A stretch of 64,000 nt of DNA from the NCBI GenBank assembly GCA_964629885.1, contig CAZVRJ010000011.1, forward strand, positions 3,007 to 67,006, written 5' to 3'. Position 1 is the stretch's first letter, and every line of letters starts with the position of its first letter. The stretch is from CAYWCV01 sp964629885. Its GTDB lineage: Bacteria > Bacteroidota > Rhodothermia > Balneolales > CAYWCV01. Of the stretch, positions 16,786-26,438 are shown piece by piece. The translations under genes and the position numbers were made by a program. The notes under the pieces were generated by a model. The model saw nothing but the letters and a program-made list of their open reading frames with translations. It searched no databases and was not told the origin of the DNA.

Positions 16786-19700
16786 ATGGCGCGCCTAATT
16801 GCCTTCATTTCTCTGTTGATGTTTTCGAGTGTTACATCAATGGCATCCGACTTGTATTTCCCGACCAAACCCAGCTTAACTCCCGATGGGTCGATAGTAT
16901 ATTTCGCGTATGAAGGGGATATCTGGAAAGTCCCTACCGCAGGAGGCACCGCTGTGCGTGTCACAGCCATGGATGGCAATGAAACTTCGCCTAGGGTGTC
17001 GCCAGACGGTAAATGGCTAGCTTTTGCAGGTAGCCAAGAGGGTAATGCCAACGTTTATATCATGCCATTGGCTGGTGGGCCCGTAAAACAGCTTACCGTG
17101 CACGATGCCAATGACGTACCAGTAAGCTGGTCATGGGATAGCCAATCCGTCATGTTCAACTCAAACCGCTATAACTCGGTATCGACATATACGGTTTCGA
17201 TCAGTGGCGGTACCCCTAAGAGGTTGTTTGAACACTATTTTAACTTGCCACACGATGCAGTTCAACACCCTTCGACTGGCGACATTGTGTTCACCGACAC
17301 GTGGGAGAGCCTCCGATTTCCGTCTCGAAAGCGCTATGTGGGGGCTTACAATCCAGATTTGAAATCATACAACCTACAGAGTCGGCAGTACCGCCAGTTG
17401 ACCGAGCATATGGGCAAGGACATGTTTCCATCGTTCGATCGTAGCGGGAATCTTTACTTCGTTTCAGACCGTCACAACGAAGAGTACAATCTCTATCTAT
17501 ACAAAGACGGGTCACCCGAGCGACTCACCAATTTCGAAACATCTGCCTATTACCCCCAGGTAAGTGCTGATGGGAGCAAGGTCGTGTTTACTCGCGATTA
17601 CCAACTCTGGGTTTATGATGTGGCGACAAAGCGGGCAACAAAAGTACCAGTAGCAATTCATGCAGCAACTACATTGGAATTATCGAAGGAATTTAAGACG
17701 GGTGGAAACATTACGAATTTCGATGTGTCTGGCGATGGTAAAAAGATGGCCTTCATTTCGCGTGGAGTGTTATTCGTGTCGGATATCAAGGGCAAATTCG
17801 TGCGCAGGATGCCTGTTTCCACTGCTGAGCGTGTAGTTTCTGTAAAGTGGATGGCCGACAACAAGACGCTCATCTTCAGTCGCACCAACAAGGGTTGGGA
17901 AAATCTATACACCATAGCTGCCGACGGTTCCGGAGCAGAAAAACAGGTTACTACCTCGCGAGGCGACGACCGCAACCTTAGTTGGAACAGCGACAAGTCG
18001 AAGCTTGCTTTCCTGAGCGGCCGAAACGATGTCAAGATTTTAGATGCATCAACATTGAAATCTGAAGTCATCGCTACCGACGAACTTTGGGGATTTTACA
18101 ACACCGATCCAAAATTTTCGCCAGATGACCAATGGGTGGCATTTGCAGCCATCCGAGATTTCGAGCGCGAAATCATGCTGGTTGACCTGAAAAACAAGCG
18201 TAAGATCAACCTCACAAACACACGTGTTGCTGAAAATAATCCTGTTTGGTCGCCCGACGGTAAGTACCTTTACTTCCACAGCGACCGCACCACTCCAACC
18301 TATCCTACTGGTGGGGGTAACGCTAGTATATGGCGCATTCCGCTGCAAAAGTACGGCCCAGAATTCAGGAGCGACCGATTCGACCAGCTCTTTACTTCTG
18401 CCGACACATCAAGAAGGTCTAATGCTGGCACTGCAGCCAAAAAGGTAGCCGTTGAAATCGACTTCGACGATATGGTCCGCCGTTGGGAGCGCATTGGCCC
18501 GAACTCAGGAAATCAGTCTATAGTGCATGTGCTTGAGAAAGACGGTGAGCACACTATCATATATACCTCAAATCACGACGCATCACCCACAAACTTGTGG
18601 AAGACTGTTTTGACGCCGTTTGAGCCTCCAAAGACGGAGAAAATTCGCGGTGCTTTGGGTGGTTTCGGCTTAGTGGAGGCGAATAACGCATTTTATACAC
18701 TTGTTCGCGGCGACATCCATATCGTAAAACTAGCAGCGAACGACGTCGAGAAGATTACCATCGATGAGCCGTTCTACAAGAACATGCGTGAGGAGTTCGA
18801 CCAAATGTTCTACGAAACGTGGGCAAATATGGATGAAAACTTCTACTCGGGCGACTTCCACGGTGTCAATTGGGAGGCAATGCTTAAGAGGTACGAAGCT
18901 TATTTGCCACATGTGACCACCCGCGACCAGCTGAGGCTTCTAACCAACGATTTGTTGGGTGAGCTAAACGCATCACATCTCGGGTTCAACACGTCCGGCG
19001 AGGAAGAAAATGTTTTCTTCACATCTCGTTCGATGGAAACGGGTATCATGTTTCGTCAAGACGCTCCCTTCACTGTCGACAGAATCGTGAAAGGCAGTTC
19101 AGCCGATAATAAGGACGTGAGTGTTCGACCTGGAGATGTTCTTGTATCTGTGAATGGTGTACAGATCGACACAAAGGAAAATCGAGAGCAGTACTTCTTA
19201 AATGCAGGTATGCTGACAGAAATTGAATTAGGCTTCCGTCGTGGTAGCCAAAGCTTTAATGTTAAAATTCGCCCGATGTCGGCAGGTGCTCGGAATACAT
19301 TACTCTATGACGAATGGATGGATACGAATCAGGCCAAAGTCGACAAAGATGGAAATGGCCGCATAGCATACATCCATATGAAAAACATGAGTGGAGGCGA
19401 GTTAGATCGGCTCAGAATTGAGATGGGCAATGAGGCACAAGATCGTGATGCCCTCATTTTGGATCTTCGCAACAACACAGGCGGAAACGTGCACGATGCT
19501 GTTCTACAGCTCTTGAGTCAGCGCGAATACCTTAAGTGGAGCTTTCGCGATGGTGCACGCACCAGTCAGCCAAATTACACCCAAGCCGACAAACCGATCG
19601 TGCTTTTGGTGAATGAGCAAAGCCTCTCTGATGCTGAAATGACCGCCGAGGGATTCAAAGCCCTCAAACTTGGTACAGTTATCGGAACCGAAACTTATCG

Positions 19701-19911
19701 TTGGATCATCTTTACCACGAGCTTGGGGCTGGTAGATGGCTCGAACCACCGCATGCCTGCATGGGGCTGCTATGGGCTCGATGGACGCAATTTGGAGCGC
19801 GAAGGTGTGGCGCCAGACATCTTTGTACAAAACACGTTTGCCGATAACTTATCGGGTCGTGACCCACAGCTCGACCGCGCCATCCGACACATTCTCGACC
19901 AATTAAAATGA
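16786..19911 (+). CDS. Tricorn-like S41 family protease
   Basis: 1041 residues with an N-terminal signal peptide (LIAFISLLMFSSVTSMAS). Residues about 30-330 and 330-620 contain WD/PD40-type beta-propeller repeats (SPDGKWLAFAGSQ, SADGSKVVFT, SPDGKYLYFHSDR). A helical and PDZ-like segment follows (about 670-850: VDRIVKGSSADNKDVSVRPGDVLVSVNG), and then an S41 peptidase domain. The likely nucleophile is Ser948 in NEQSLSDAE, by analogy with tricorn protease. This is tricorn architecture, but the signal peptide places the enzyme outside the cytoplasm, where it would digest peptides. It overlaps the next gene by ATGA. Confidence 0.88.
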   Translation: MARLIAFISLLMFSSVTSMASDLYFPTKPSLTPDGSIVYFAYEGDIWKVPTAGGTAVRVTAMDGNETSPRVSPDGKWLAFAGSQEGNANVYIMPLAGGPVKQLTVHDANDVPVSWSWDSQSVMFNSNRYNSVSTYTVSISGGTPKRLFEHYFNLPHDAVQHPSTGDIVFTDTWESLRFPSRKRYVGAYNPDLKSYNLQSRQYRQLTEHMGKDMFPSFDRSGNLYFVSDRHNEEYNLYLYKDGSPERLTNFETSAYYPQVSADGSKVVFTRDYQLWVYDVATKRATKVPVAIHAATTLELSKEFKTGGNITNFDVSGDGKKMAFISRGVLFVSDIKGKFVRRMPVSTAERVVSVKWMADNKTLIFSRTNKGWENLYTIAADGSGAEKQVTTSRGDDRNLSWNSDKSKLAFLSGRNDVKILDASTLKSEVIATDELWGFYNTDPKFSPDDQWVAFAAIRDFEREIMLVDLKNKRKINLTNTRVAENNPVWSPDGKYLYFHSDRTTPTYPTGGGNASIWRIPLQKYGPEFRSDRFDQLFTSADTSRRSNAGTAAKKVAVEIDFDDMVRRWERIGPNSGNQSIVHVLEKDGEHTIIYTSNHDASPTNLWKTVLTPFEPPKTEKIRGALGGFGLVEANNAFYTLVRGDIHIVKLAANDVEKITIDEPFYKNMREEFDQMFYETWANMDENFYSGDFHGVNWEAMLKRYEAYLPHVTTRDQLRLLTNDLLGELNASHLGFNTSGEEENVFFTSRSMETGIMFRQDAPFTVDRIVKGSSADNKDVSVRPGDVLVSVNGVQIDTKENREQYFLNAGMLTEIELGFRRGSQSFNVKIRPMSAGARNTLLYDEWMDTNQAKVDKDGNGRIAYIHMKNMSGGELDRLRIEMGNEAQDRDALILDLRNNTGGNVHDAVLQLLSQREYLKWSFRDGARTSQPNYTQADKPIVLLVNEQSLSDAEMTAEGFKALKLGTVIGTETYRWIIFTTSLGLVDGSNHRMPAWGCYGLDGRNLEREGVAPDIFVQNTFADNLSGRDPQLDRAIRHILDQLK

Positions 19912-20855
19912 TCAGCAAAGAAGACATCATTGCAGCCCACGACCGAATTAGGCCATTTATCCATCGAACGCCTGTTTTGACGAGTTCCACAATCGATGGA
20001 ATGGTGGGAGCTTCGCTTTTCTTCAAGTGTGAAAACTTCCAAAAAATTGGGGCATTCAAGATTCGTGGTGGCATGAATGCAGCACTTTCGTTGAATACAG
20101 AAGAGTTGTCGCGAGGATTGGCCACGCACTCCTCCGGGAATCATGCGCAAGCGATAGCGTACGCTGCGAGGCAGCTGGGTGTGCCAGCATACATCGTTAT
20201 GCCAGAGACATCGCCAAAACCGAAGGTGGATGCCGTAAGAGGCTATGGTGCCCAAATCACATTTTGTGCGCCGAATCAGAAAGCCCGCGAGGACGCATTG
20301 GATGCCATTGTGCAACAAACGGGAGCGGCCTTCGTGCATCCATATGATGACGACAGGGTCATAACGGGTCAAGCGACATGCGCCAAAGAGTTAATCGAAG
20401 ATGTTGCCGACCTCGATGCTATTGTCGCACCGGTTGGCGGAGGTGGACTCATGTCGGGTACGGCTTTGAGTGTGCATTACTTCAAGCCAGAAGCGAAAGC
20501 GTATGCCGGGGAGCCAGAAGGTGCCGCCGATGCTTTTGCGTCGTTCACTTCGGGAATACTGCAGTCGGCTCCGTACATCGACACCATTGCCGACGGACTA
20601 CTTACCCGCCTAAGCGACAGAACGTTTGCTGTTATCCGAAACCATGTCGCTGATATCTTCACCGTGTCGGACGATGAGATCAAAGTGGCTCTCAAGCTCG
20701 TGCTCGAGCGCATGAAGATCGTAGTGGAGCCAAGCTGCGTCGTGCCCCTTGCGGCTGTTTTGAAACACAGGGAAGTTTTCGCTGATAAACGCGTCGGAAT
20801 CATCCTCACCGGCGGCAACATCGATCTAACCAAACTCAGCTCCTGGCTCTCCTAA
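19908..20855 (+). CDS. PLP-dependent threonine/serine dehydratase or serine racemase
   Basis: 315 residues of fold type II PLP enzyme. The Schiff-base lysine is Lys51 in FKIRGG, the substrate loop is SSGNHAQAIA, and the phosphate-binding loop is VGGGGLMSGTA. There is no C-terminal ACT-like regulatory domain, so it resembles catabolic threonine dehydratase or serine racemase rather than the biosynthetic IlvA. Either activity would deaminate or racemise hydroxyl amino acids in the cytoplasm. The start codon overlaps the protease stop by four bases, implying translational coupling with a peptide-degrading enzyme. Confidence 0.82.
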   Translation: MISKEDIIAAHDRIRPFIHRTPVLTSSTIDGMVGASLFFKCENFQKIGAFKIRGGMNAALSLNTEELSRGLATHSSGNHAQAIAYAARQLGVPAYIVMPETSPKPKVDAVRGYGAQITFCAPNQKAREDALDAIVQQTGAAFVHPYDDDRVITGQATCAKELIEDVADLDAIVAPVGGGGLMSGTALSVHYFKPEAKAYAGEPEGAADAFASFTSGILQSAPYIDTIADGLLTRLSDRTFAVIRNHVADIFTVSDDEIKVALKLVLERMKIVVEPSCVVPLAAVLKHREVFADKRVGIILTGGNIDLTKLSSWLS

Positions 20856-20864
20856 CCTAACCCC

Positions 20865-20909
20865 TTGCTCTTGTTCTTGCGTCTCGCTTCTCGTTCTCGC
20901 GTCTCGCTC
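20865..20909. repeat. Degenerate hexanucleotide tandem repeat (minus-strand GAGCAA/GAGACG type)
   Basis: About seven 6-bp units (TTGCTC, TTGTTC, TTGCGT, CTCGCT, TCTCGT, TCTCGC...) fill nearly the whole spacer between two convergent genes. The tract reaches the stop codon of the gamma-glutamyltransferase gene. On the minus strand it matches the unit type at 55231-55323. Confidence 0.75.
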
Positions 20910-22644
20910 AGTATCCCGCAGCGTGACCGTCCTTGCGCGATTCCGACGCACCAATCCACACTTTGTGCTTGTCGTCCCACATGATGGCTTGATACCCGCC
21001 GTACGGACCGACTTCGAATCCGATCTTATGGCCGCGAAGTGTGAGGTCGCGTAACACTTGCCCAGGGATGCCCGATTCCACGCTCAGCCTTCCGCCGTCG
21101 CGCAGATAATCGTTTGCGCCCGCTGTCACCTCCGTTGAGCCAAAGTGCCTCCAACGGGCGGCATCGCCGGCTTCCTGAAGGTTCATGCCGAAGTCGATTA
21201 GATTGACTACGATTTGGACGTGTCCTTGTGGTTGCATGTCGCCACCCATCACTCCGAAACTGACCCATGGTTTGCCATCCTTCATGATAAATGCAGGGAT
21301 GATCGTATTAAAGGGACGTTTACCAGGCTCGTACGCATTGGCATGGTCGGGATCCATCGAAAACAGCTCACCACGGTCTTGGAATACGAAGCCGGTACCC
21401 GGAACAACAATCCCAGATCCCATGCCTCGGAAATTGCTCTGAATGAGCGATACCATGTTGCCCTCGGAGTCGGCGGTGGTAAGGTAAATAGTGTCGCTAT
21501 CTCGGAGTATCGCGTTACCAGGACGCACTTCATTGGCAGCGCGCTCACCGATTAGCTTGCGACGCTCCGCAGCGTATTCCTCCGTGAGGAGTGGACGGTA
21601 GTCGATGCCGGAGAAGTCGGGATCGGCGTAGAATTTGGCAACATCTTCGAAGGCTAGCTTCTTGGCCTCGACCATAAGATGGAGTGCCTCGACGCTGTTG
21701 TAGCCCATCGCAGCCAGATCATACCCTTCAAGGATCTTGAGCATCTGAAGGGCGGCAATGCCTTGACCGTTCGGCGGCAGTTCATACACGTCGTAGCCGC
21801 GGTAGTTTACCGAAGCAGGTTCCACCCAGGTAGAAGTATGGCGCTCAAAGTCGACTTTGCGCAGATAGCCGCCATTGGCGCGCATGAAGGCATCCGTCTT
21901 ATCGGCAATTTCGCCCTTATAAAAAGCATCTCGTCCTTGCGTGGCCAAAAGACGGTAGGTGTTGGCGAGTGTCGGACGCTTCATGATTTCGCCTTTTTCG
22001 GGTCCGCGTCCGTCGATGGTCAATTCATCTCTGAAACCACCGGGGTTATAGCTAAGCGACGCCGCACCCGAACGCCAGTACCAGGCAATGAGCTCAGAAA
22101 CGGGGAAACCCTTTTCCCCATAATCGATCGATGGCTGTAGGATGTCTGACATCGGGAGCTTGCCAAACTTGCCATGCAACTCAAACCAGCCATCCACCGC
22201 GCCAGGCACCGATATCGGAAGCACGCCTCGTGGCGGAATCGTCGTTCGGCCAAGTGCGTCAAGCTCTTTTTTGAGTTGGTCGTAGCTCAATCCGAGAGGT
22301 GAGCGGCCACTCGCATTTAGCCCGTACAGCCTTTGGTCTTTGGCCGACCAAACGATGGCGAAAAGGTCGCCGCCTATGCCGTTGCCTGTTGGTTCCATCA
22401 AACCGAGGGCAGCGTTGGCCGCAATGGCCGCATCGATGGCATTCCCGCCTCTTTTTAGGATGTCGATGGCTATCTGCGTTGCCAAGGGCTGACTAGTGGC
22501 CGCCATTCCGTGCTGGCCGATGACTTCGGAGCGGGTGGCGTGCGCCATCCCAGTGATGCGGTCGGGCTGTGCCATTGCGCTTGTGCTAAATGTTATAAAT
22601 AGCAGACAGAGTGCTGCAAAAAAAACTCTGGTGTATGACGACAT
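20908..22644 (-). CDS. ggt: Gamma-glutamyltransferase (YwrD-like)
   Basis: 578 residues from the ATG at 22644, which begins a signal peptide (MSSYTRVFFAALCLLFITFSTSAMAQ). A longer frame to 22707 would place 21 residues before it. It is an Ntn-hydrolase proenzyme that cleaves itself before a threonine. The candidate nucleophile is Thr385 in DTIYLTTADSEGNMVSLIQS. Enzymes with DTIYL rather than the usual TTH motif belong to the YwrD-like group. N-terminal motifs NAIDAAIAANAALGLMEP and GIGGDLFA are present. In the periplasm it hydrolyses glutathione or gamma-glutamyl peptides. Confidence 0.9.
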   Translation of the reverse strand: MSSYTRVFFAALCLLFITFSTSAMAQPDRITGMAHATRSEVIGQHGMAATSQPLATQIAIDILKRGGNAIDAAIAANAALGLMEPTGNGIGGDLFAIVWSAKDQRLYGLNASGRSPLGLSYDQLKKELDALGRTTIPPRGVLPISVPGAVDGWFELHGKFGKLPMSDILQPSIDYGEKGFPVSELIAWYWRSGAASLSYNPGGFRDELTIDGRGPEKGEIMKRPTLANTYRLLATQGRDAFYKGEIADKTDAFMRANGGYLRKVDFERHTSTWVEPASVNYRGYDVYELPPNGQGIAALQMLKILEGYDLAAMGYNSVEALHLMVEAKKLAFEDVAKFYADPDFSGIDYRPLLTEEYAAERRKLIGERAANEVRPGNAILRDSDTIYLTTADSEGNMVSLIQSNFRGMGSGIVVPGTGFVFQDRGELFSMDPDHANAYEPGKRPFNTIIPAFIMKDGKPWVSFGVMGGDMQPQGHVQIVVNLIDFGMNLQEAGDAARWRHFGSTEVTAGANDYLRDGGRLSVESGIPGQVLRDLTLRGHKIGFEVGPYGGYQAIMWDDKHKVWIGASESRKDGHAAGY

Positions 22645-22743
22645 GTTGAAATTCTCATGAAATTTGTATGCTTGTAATATCCTTAAAATCTTGGGTATTT
22701 CTTTCATGGAATTGATACATTTCCGCAGTGCTTCATAATCGAA

Positions 22744-24474
22744 ATGGTCGGGAGGACCATCGAATCATTGATACCCAATGAATTCAGACCCAAGCTCTTA
22801 ACCCTGATTCAACAGGGGTTGACCCAGGAGCAGGTTGTCAAAGACGTTCTTGCCGGCACCATTGTTGGTATTGTGGCATTGCCGCTTGCCATTGCCTTTG
22901 CCATCGCATCGGGGGTGTCGCCCGAGAAGGGCTTGATCACTGCGATTGTTGCAGGTATACTCATATCCGTCCTAGGTGGGAGCCGGGTTCAAATTGGTGG
23001 ACCAACGGGTGCCTTCATCGTCATCGTTTACGCCATTGTTCAAGAGCACGGTATTAACGGGCTCACTGTGGCAACTCTCATGGCTGGCATTTTGATGATA
23101 GGCATGGGATTTCTGCGTCTTGGCAATTTATTGAAGTTCATCCCTTACCCGCTAATTATCGGATTTACGAGTGGCATCGCCCTCATCATTTTCAGTTCGC
23201 AGATGAACGATTTCTTGGGATTGTCGATCAAAGACCTGCCGGCCGATTTTACTGAAAAGTGGGTAGTGATCGTTGAACACATCTCAAACGTAAACCCGAT
23301 CGCAGTGGTCATTGCAGCTGGTACGATGCTTTTAGTGTTCCAGTTCCACAGGATTTCGAAGATCATCCCTGGTTCGATTATTGCCATAGTCGCAACGACG
23401 GTTATCGTGCAATACTTCAATCTGCCAGTCGATACCATCGAGAGTAATTACGGTGATATTCCCAGTTCCTTACCGATGCCTGAATTGCCGACGATAAGTT
23501 TTGGCATGATACAGGCACTCATTCAGCCGGCCTTTGCCATCGCTATTTTAGGCAGTATCGAGTCGTTGTTGTCGGCCGTGGTGGCTGACGGCATGATCGG
23601 TGGCCGCCACAGGTCCAACATGGAGCTGGTCGCTCAGGGTACTGCAAACATCTTTTCATCGCTGTTCGGTGGAATCCCCGCAACGGGTGCCATTGCACGA
23701 ACGGCAACCAACGTGAAGAACGGTGGCAGGACCCCTATTGCCGGCATCACTCATGCCTTGGTCCTCTTGGGCATCATGATCCTTGTAGCTCCCTATGCTA
23801 AGCTGATACCTATGGCCTGCCTTGCGGGAATACTGATTGTGGTTGCTTGGCACATGGGTGAATGGCCCCACTTCTTCGCAATGTTCAAAAGCAACCGAAA
23901 CGATGTCATCATTATGGTGACGACATTTGTGTTGACGGTTATGTTCGACCTCATTATAGCCATCGAGGTCGGTATCGTGCTTGCGGCATTTATGTTCATG
24001 AACAGAATGAGCGACGCTTTGGCAATGCAGACAGCTGGGTCGGTAAGTGTGGACCCGTCGCCTTCGTCCGAAGCCATGTTCGAGGAAGAATTGAGTGGAA
24101 TACCCGATGGCGTGCTTCTTTACGAAATAAACGGCCCTTTATTCTTCGGGGCATCCCAGAAATTCCAAGAGACTCTGCTCGACTTGCACCAATTACCGAA
24201 GATTTTGATACTTCGAATGCGATATGTGCCCTTTATCGACGCTACCGGCATTCAGCGACTCAAGGTTATTACACAGCAACTGAATGCAAAAGGTACGGCG
24301 ATCGTGCTTTCTGGTGTGTTGCCCGAGGTCAAACGAGAGCTTTTTCAGTCTGGGTTCTACGAAATCATCGACAAACATAATGTTCTCGACAACATCGCCC
24401 TTGCCCTCGATAGGTCACGTCAGTTGTTGGCCGAGATGGCCAAATCGGGTGGAGCTACATTTAAAGGCAGTTGA
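22744..24474 (+). CDS. SulP family anion permease with STAS domain
   Basis: 576 residues. About residues 35-420 contain the SulP membrane domain with 12-14 helices (DVLAGTIVGIVALPLAIAFAIASGVSPEKGL, GSRVQIGGPTGAFIVIV, GGIPATGAIARTATNVKNGGRTPIAGI). Residues about 450-555 are a C-terminal STAS domain (VLLYEINGPLFFGASQKF, LRMRYVPFIDATGIQRL). Such proteins carry sulfate, bicarbonate or other anions across the inner membrane; the substrate cannot be assigned. The last 55 bases overlap the 3' end of the convergent histidine kinase gene. Confidence 0.9.
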   Translation: MVGRTIESLIPNEFRPKLLTLIQQGLTQEQVVKDVLAGTIVGIVALPLAIAFAIASGVSPEKGLITAIVAGILISVLGGSRVQIGGPTGAFIVIVYAIVQEHGINGLTVATLMAGILMIGMGFLRLGNLLKFIPYPLIIGFTSGIALIIFSSQMNDFLGLSIKDLPADFTEKWVVIVEHISNVNPIAVVIAAGTMLLVFQFHRISKIIPGSIIAIVATTVIVQYFNLPVDTIESNYGDIPSSLPMPELPTISFGMIQALIQPAFAIAILGSIESLLSAVVADGMIGGRHRSNMELVAQGTANIFSSLFGGIPATGAIARTATNVKNGGRTPIAGITHALVLLGIMILVAPYAKLIPMACLAGILIVVAWHMGEWPHFFAMFKSNRNDVIIMVTTFVLTVMFDLIIAIEVGIVLAAFMFMNRMSDALAMQTAGSVSVDPSPSSEAMFEEELSGIPDGVLLYEINGPLFFGASQKFQETLLDLHQLPKILILRMRYVPFIDATGIQRLKVITQQLNAKGTAIVLSGVLPEVKRELFQSGFYEIIDKHNVLDNIALALDRSRQLLAEMAKSGGATFKGS

Positions 24475-25919
24475 ACAACGAACGTTGCTCCTATATGATT
24501 GGGGTCTGTTACGGTGATAGTTCCGTTGTGTTTACTAATGATATCTGTTGATATGGCCAACCCTAACCCCAGACCAAATTGGGTACCCGTGCTTTTGGTA
24601 GTGAAACTGGCTTGAAAGATGCGGGATTTGAGATCATCGGGAACACCAGGTCCGAAATCCTCGAATTCGACGACGACATGTGTCGGCGATGAGTGTGTGC
24701 GGATAATCATTTTCCCACCACCCGACATGGCATCTACTGCATTCACAATGATGTTTGTCCAAACTTGGTTGAGCTCGGCCGGATTGCAGAAAGTTTGTGG
24801 GACATCGTGTAATTCAAGCTCCAAATCGACACTTTCGAGCCGTGCTCCAAGCAATACCAATGTGTCGCGTATCCCTTCGCGAACATCCACAAGTTCCCAA
24901 CCGCCCTTATCCTGCCGACTATAACTCTTCAAACTTTTGACCATCTTCGCAATTCGGTCGGAGGCCGACCTGATGTTGCGAATGTAAGAACCGGTCTCAA
25001 ACCAAGCCAAATCGTTCTGAAGGGCTTTCTCTAGGTTCACGGCATCATCTTGATATTTATCCAAGTGGACACTGACCGACTCCATGGCTTCTGGTTGCAG
25101 CCTGCTCAACGTGCGCAGAGTGGTGCGCGGTAAACTCGGGTATCGCTCTTCAAGAGTAGCGACGGCCGCTCGTTCATCCGATGTATTTTTCGGGGTTCGA
25201 TTAAGTCCCATCTCAAATAGCTTTTTTGCTCTGTCGGGGTCCAACGTTGTAGCAAGATTCGGTAGGGTGCCACCTAATTGCTCGGCAGCACGTAAGAGCG
25301 CGGCTGCCGGATTGTTGATTTCGTGCGCAACACCCGCTACTAACTCTCCTAAAAGTGCCATCTTTTCTTGCGAAACGAGTCTGTTCTGAGCTAATTCCAG
25401 CTGTTGAAGGGCATCCTGCAGGTGGTTGCGTTCCAATTCAAGCTCATTGTTGAGCTGCTCCATTTGTAGGTGGAGAGAAATGATGTGATCGTAACGATCC
25501 AGCATATTGCCTAGCATCAAATTGTGCGACATGCGCGACATATCGGCGCTGTGGGTGCTGAAGCTGTCGAATTCTGAACGTGTCATGCGCACGAGTCTAC
25601 AGTCGGATGCCGGCGTCGCCGATGTAAGAGCTTTTCGGCGTGTAACAAACGATACCAATCCCACCAACGAACCCGGTTGCAACTCAGCAACACGAAGGGG
25701 TTCGCCCGACTCGGTCTTTTTTGTGAGAATCACCAAGCCATCCAAAAGAATGTGAACTAGGTCGTTGAGTTGACCCTCATTGACAATCGTCTCGCCAGAC
25801 TTAAATGAGACCACGTTCGGCGTGAATCCGTTCTTCTCCATGTAAGCCGTTACAAGGCTTGCAACCCTGGCAGGATCTCTCAGCCACTGCCGGATAAAAG
25901 CCAGGCTTACATCAGCCAT
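24420..25919 (-). CDS. Soluble histidine kinase with cyclic-nucleotide-binding domain
   Basis: 499 residues without membrane segments. Residues about 30-125 form a CRP/cNMP-type sensor domain (FKSGETIVNEGQLNDLVHILLDGLVIL...VAELQPGSLVGLVSF). A coiled coil (about 150-190) leads to a dimerisation domain with phospho-acceptor His199 in ELVAGVAHEINNPAAALL. The ATPase domain has the N box LNQVWTNIIVNAVDAM and G boxes (DFGPGVPDD, GLGLGLAIS). It is last in an operon after a DASS transporter and a receiver protein, 10 bases behind the latter. Inference: it senses a cytoplasmic ligand or nucleotide and phosphorylates its neighbour. The stop region overlaps the SulP gene. Confidence 0.88.
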   Translation of the reverse strand: MADVSLAFIRQWLRDPARVASLVTAYMEKNGFTPNVVSFKSGETIVNEGQLNDLVHILLDGLVILTKKTESGEPLRVAELQPGSLVGLVSFVTRRKALTSATPASDCRLVRMTRSEFDSFSTHSADMSRMSHNLMLGNMLDRYDHIISLHLQMEQLNNELELERNHLQDALQQLELAQNRLVSQEKMALLGELVAGVAHEINNPAAALLRAAEQLGGTLPNLATTLDPDRAKKLFEMGLNRTPKNTSDERAAVATLEERYPSLPRTTLRTLSRLQPEAMESVSVHLDKYQDDAVNLEKALQNDLAWFETGSYIRNIRSASDRIAKMVKSLKSYSRQDKGGWELVDVREGIRDTLVLLGARLESVDLELELHDVPQTFCNPAELNQVWTNIIVNAVDAMSGGGKMIIRTHSSPTHVVVEFEDFGPGVPDDLKSRIFQASFTTKSTGTQFGLGLGLAISTDIISKHNGTITVTDPNHIGATFVVQLPLNVAPPDLAISANN

Positions 25920-25929
25920 GATGTGCGGA

Positions 25930-26427
25930 TTAGGAGTCGGTGAGGCGGCGACCAGATCGCATTGCCTCAGAGAGTTCGTCGGCGTTCAGAACGCTCATAA
26001 AATCGAGCAAGTTCTTCTCGGTTTCGATCACATATTCAGTCAACTCACGGCGACACACGCTAAGGAGCTGCTCTTTGGTCCAAGGCTTCGAAATGTAGTA
26101 GTCGATGTCTGCCTCGTTGATGGCGCGGATGGTGTCTTGGTGACCAGCCTGGCCTGTAATCAGCACTTTCTTCGTATGTGCCGTCTCTGGATTTAATGCC
26201 AGCTCGATAAGCAGTTCAACGCCCTGGATCCCCGGCAGCACATGATCGCAAAGAATCAGGCCAACTTCGTTCCCCTCCTCATAAATGGTGCCGATCAACT
26301 CAAGCGCCTCTTCGGCCGATGACGTGGCTTCGATCGGAAACTTTGGCTCAAGTACCTCGACGTCTTTCACGATGGCATCACGAACTTCATTTTCGTCTTC
26401 GATGCAGACGATGTAAATCTTTGACAT
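25930..26427 (-). CDS. Single-domain response regulator
   Basis: 165 residues from the ATG at 26427 (the frame extends to a TTG at 26442). It is a receiver domain with acidic pocket IEDE, phospho-acceptor Asp61 in LILCDHVLPG, Thr/Ser in VLITGQ and Lys in YISKPW. After about residue 125 there are only 40 further residues (LLDFMSVLNADELSEAMRSG) and no DNA-binding domain, so output must be through protein contacts. It lies between the DASS transporter gene (11 bases) and its likely kinase (10 bases). Confidence 0.88.
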   Translation of the reverse strand: MSKIYIVCIEDENEVRDAIVKDVEVLEPKFPIEATSSAEEALELIGTIYEEGNEVGLILCDHVLPGIQGVELLIELALNPETAHTKKVLITGQAGHQDTIRAINEADIDYYISKPWTKEQLLSVCRRELTEYVIETEKNLLDFMSVLNADELSEAMRSGRRLTDS

Positions 26428-26438
26428 GGGAAAGTTGG

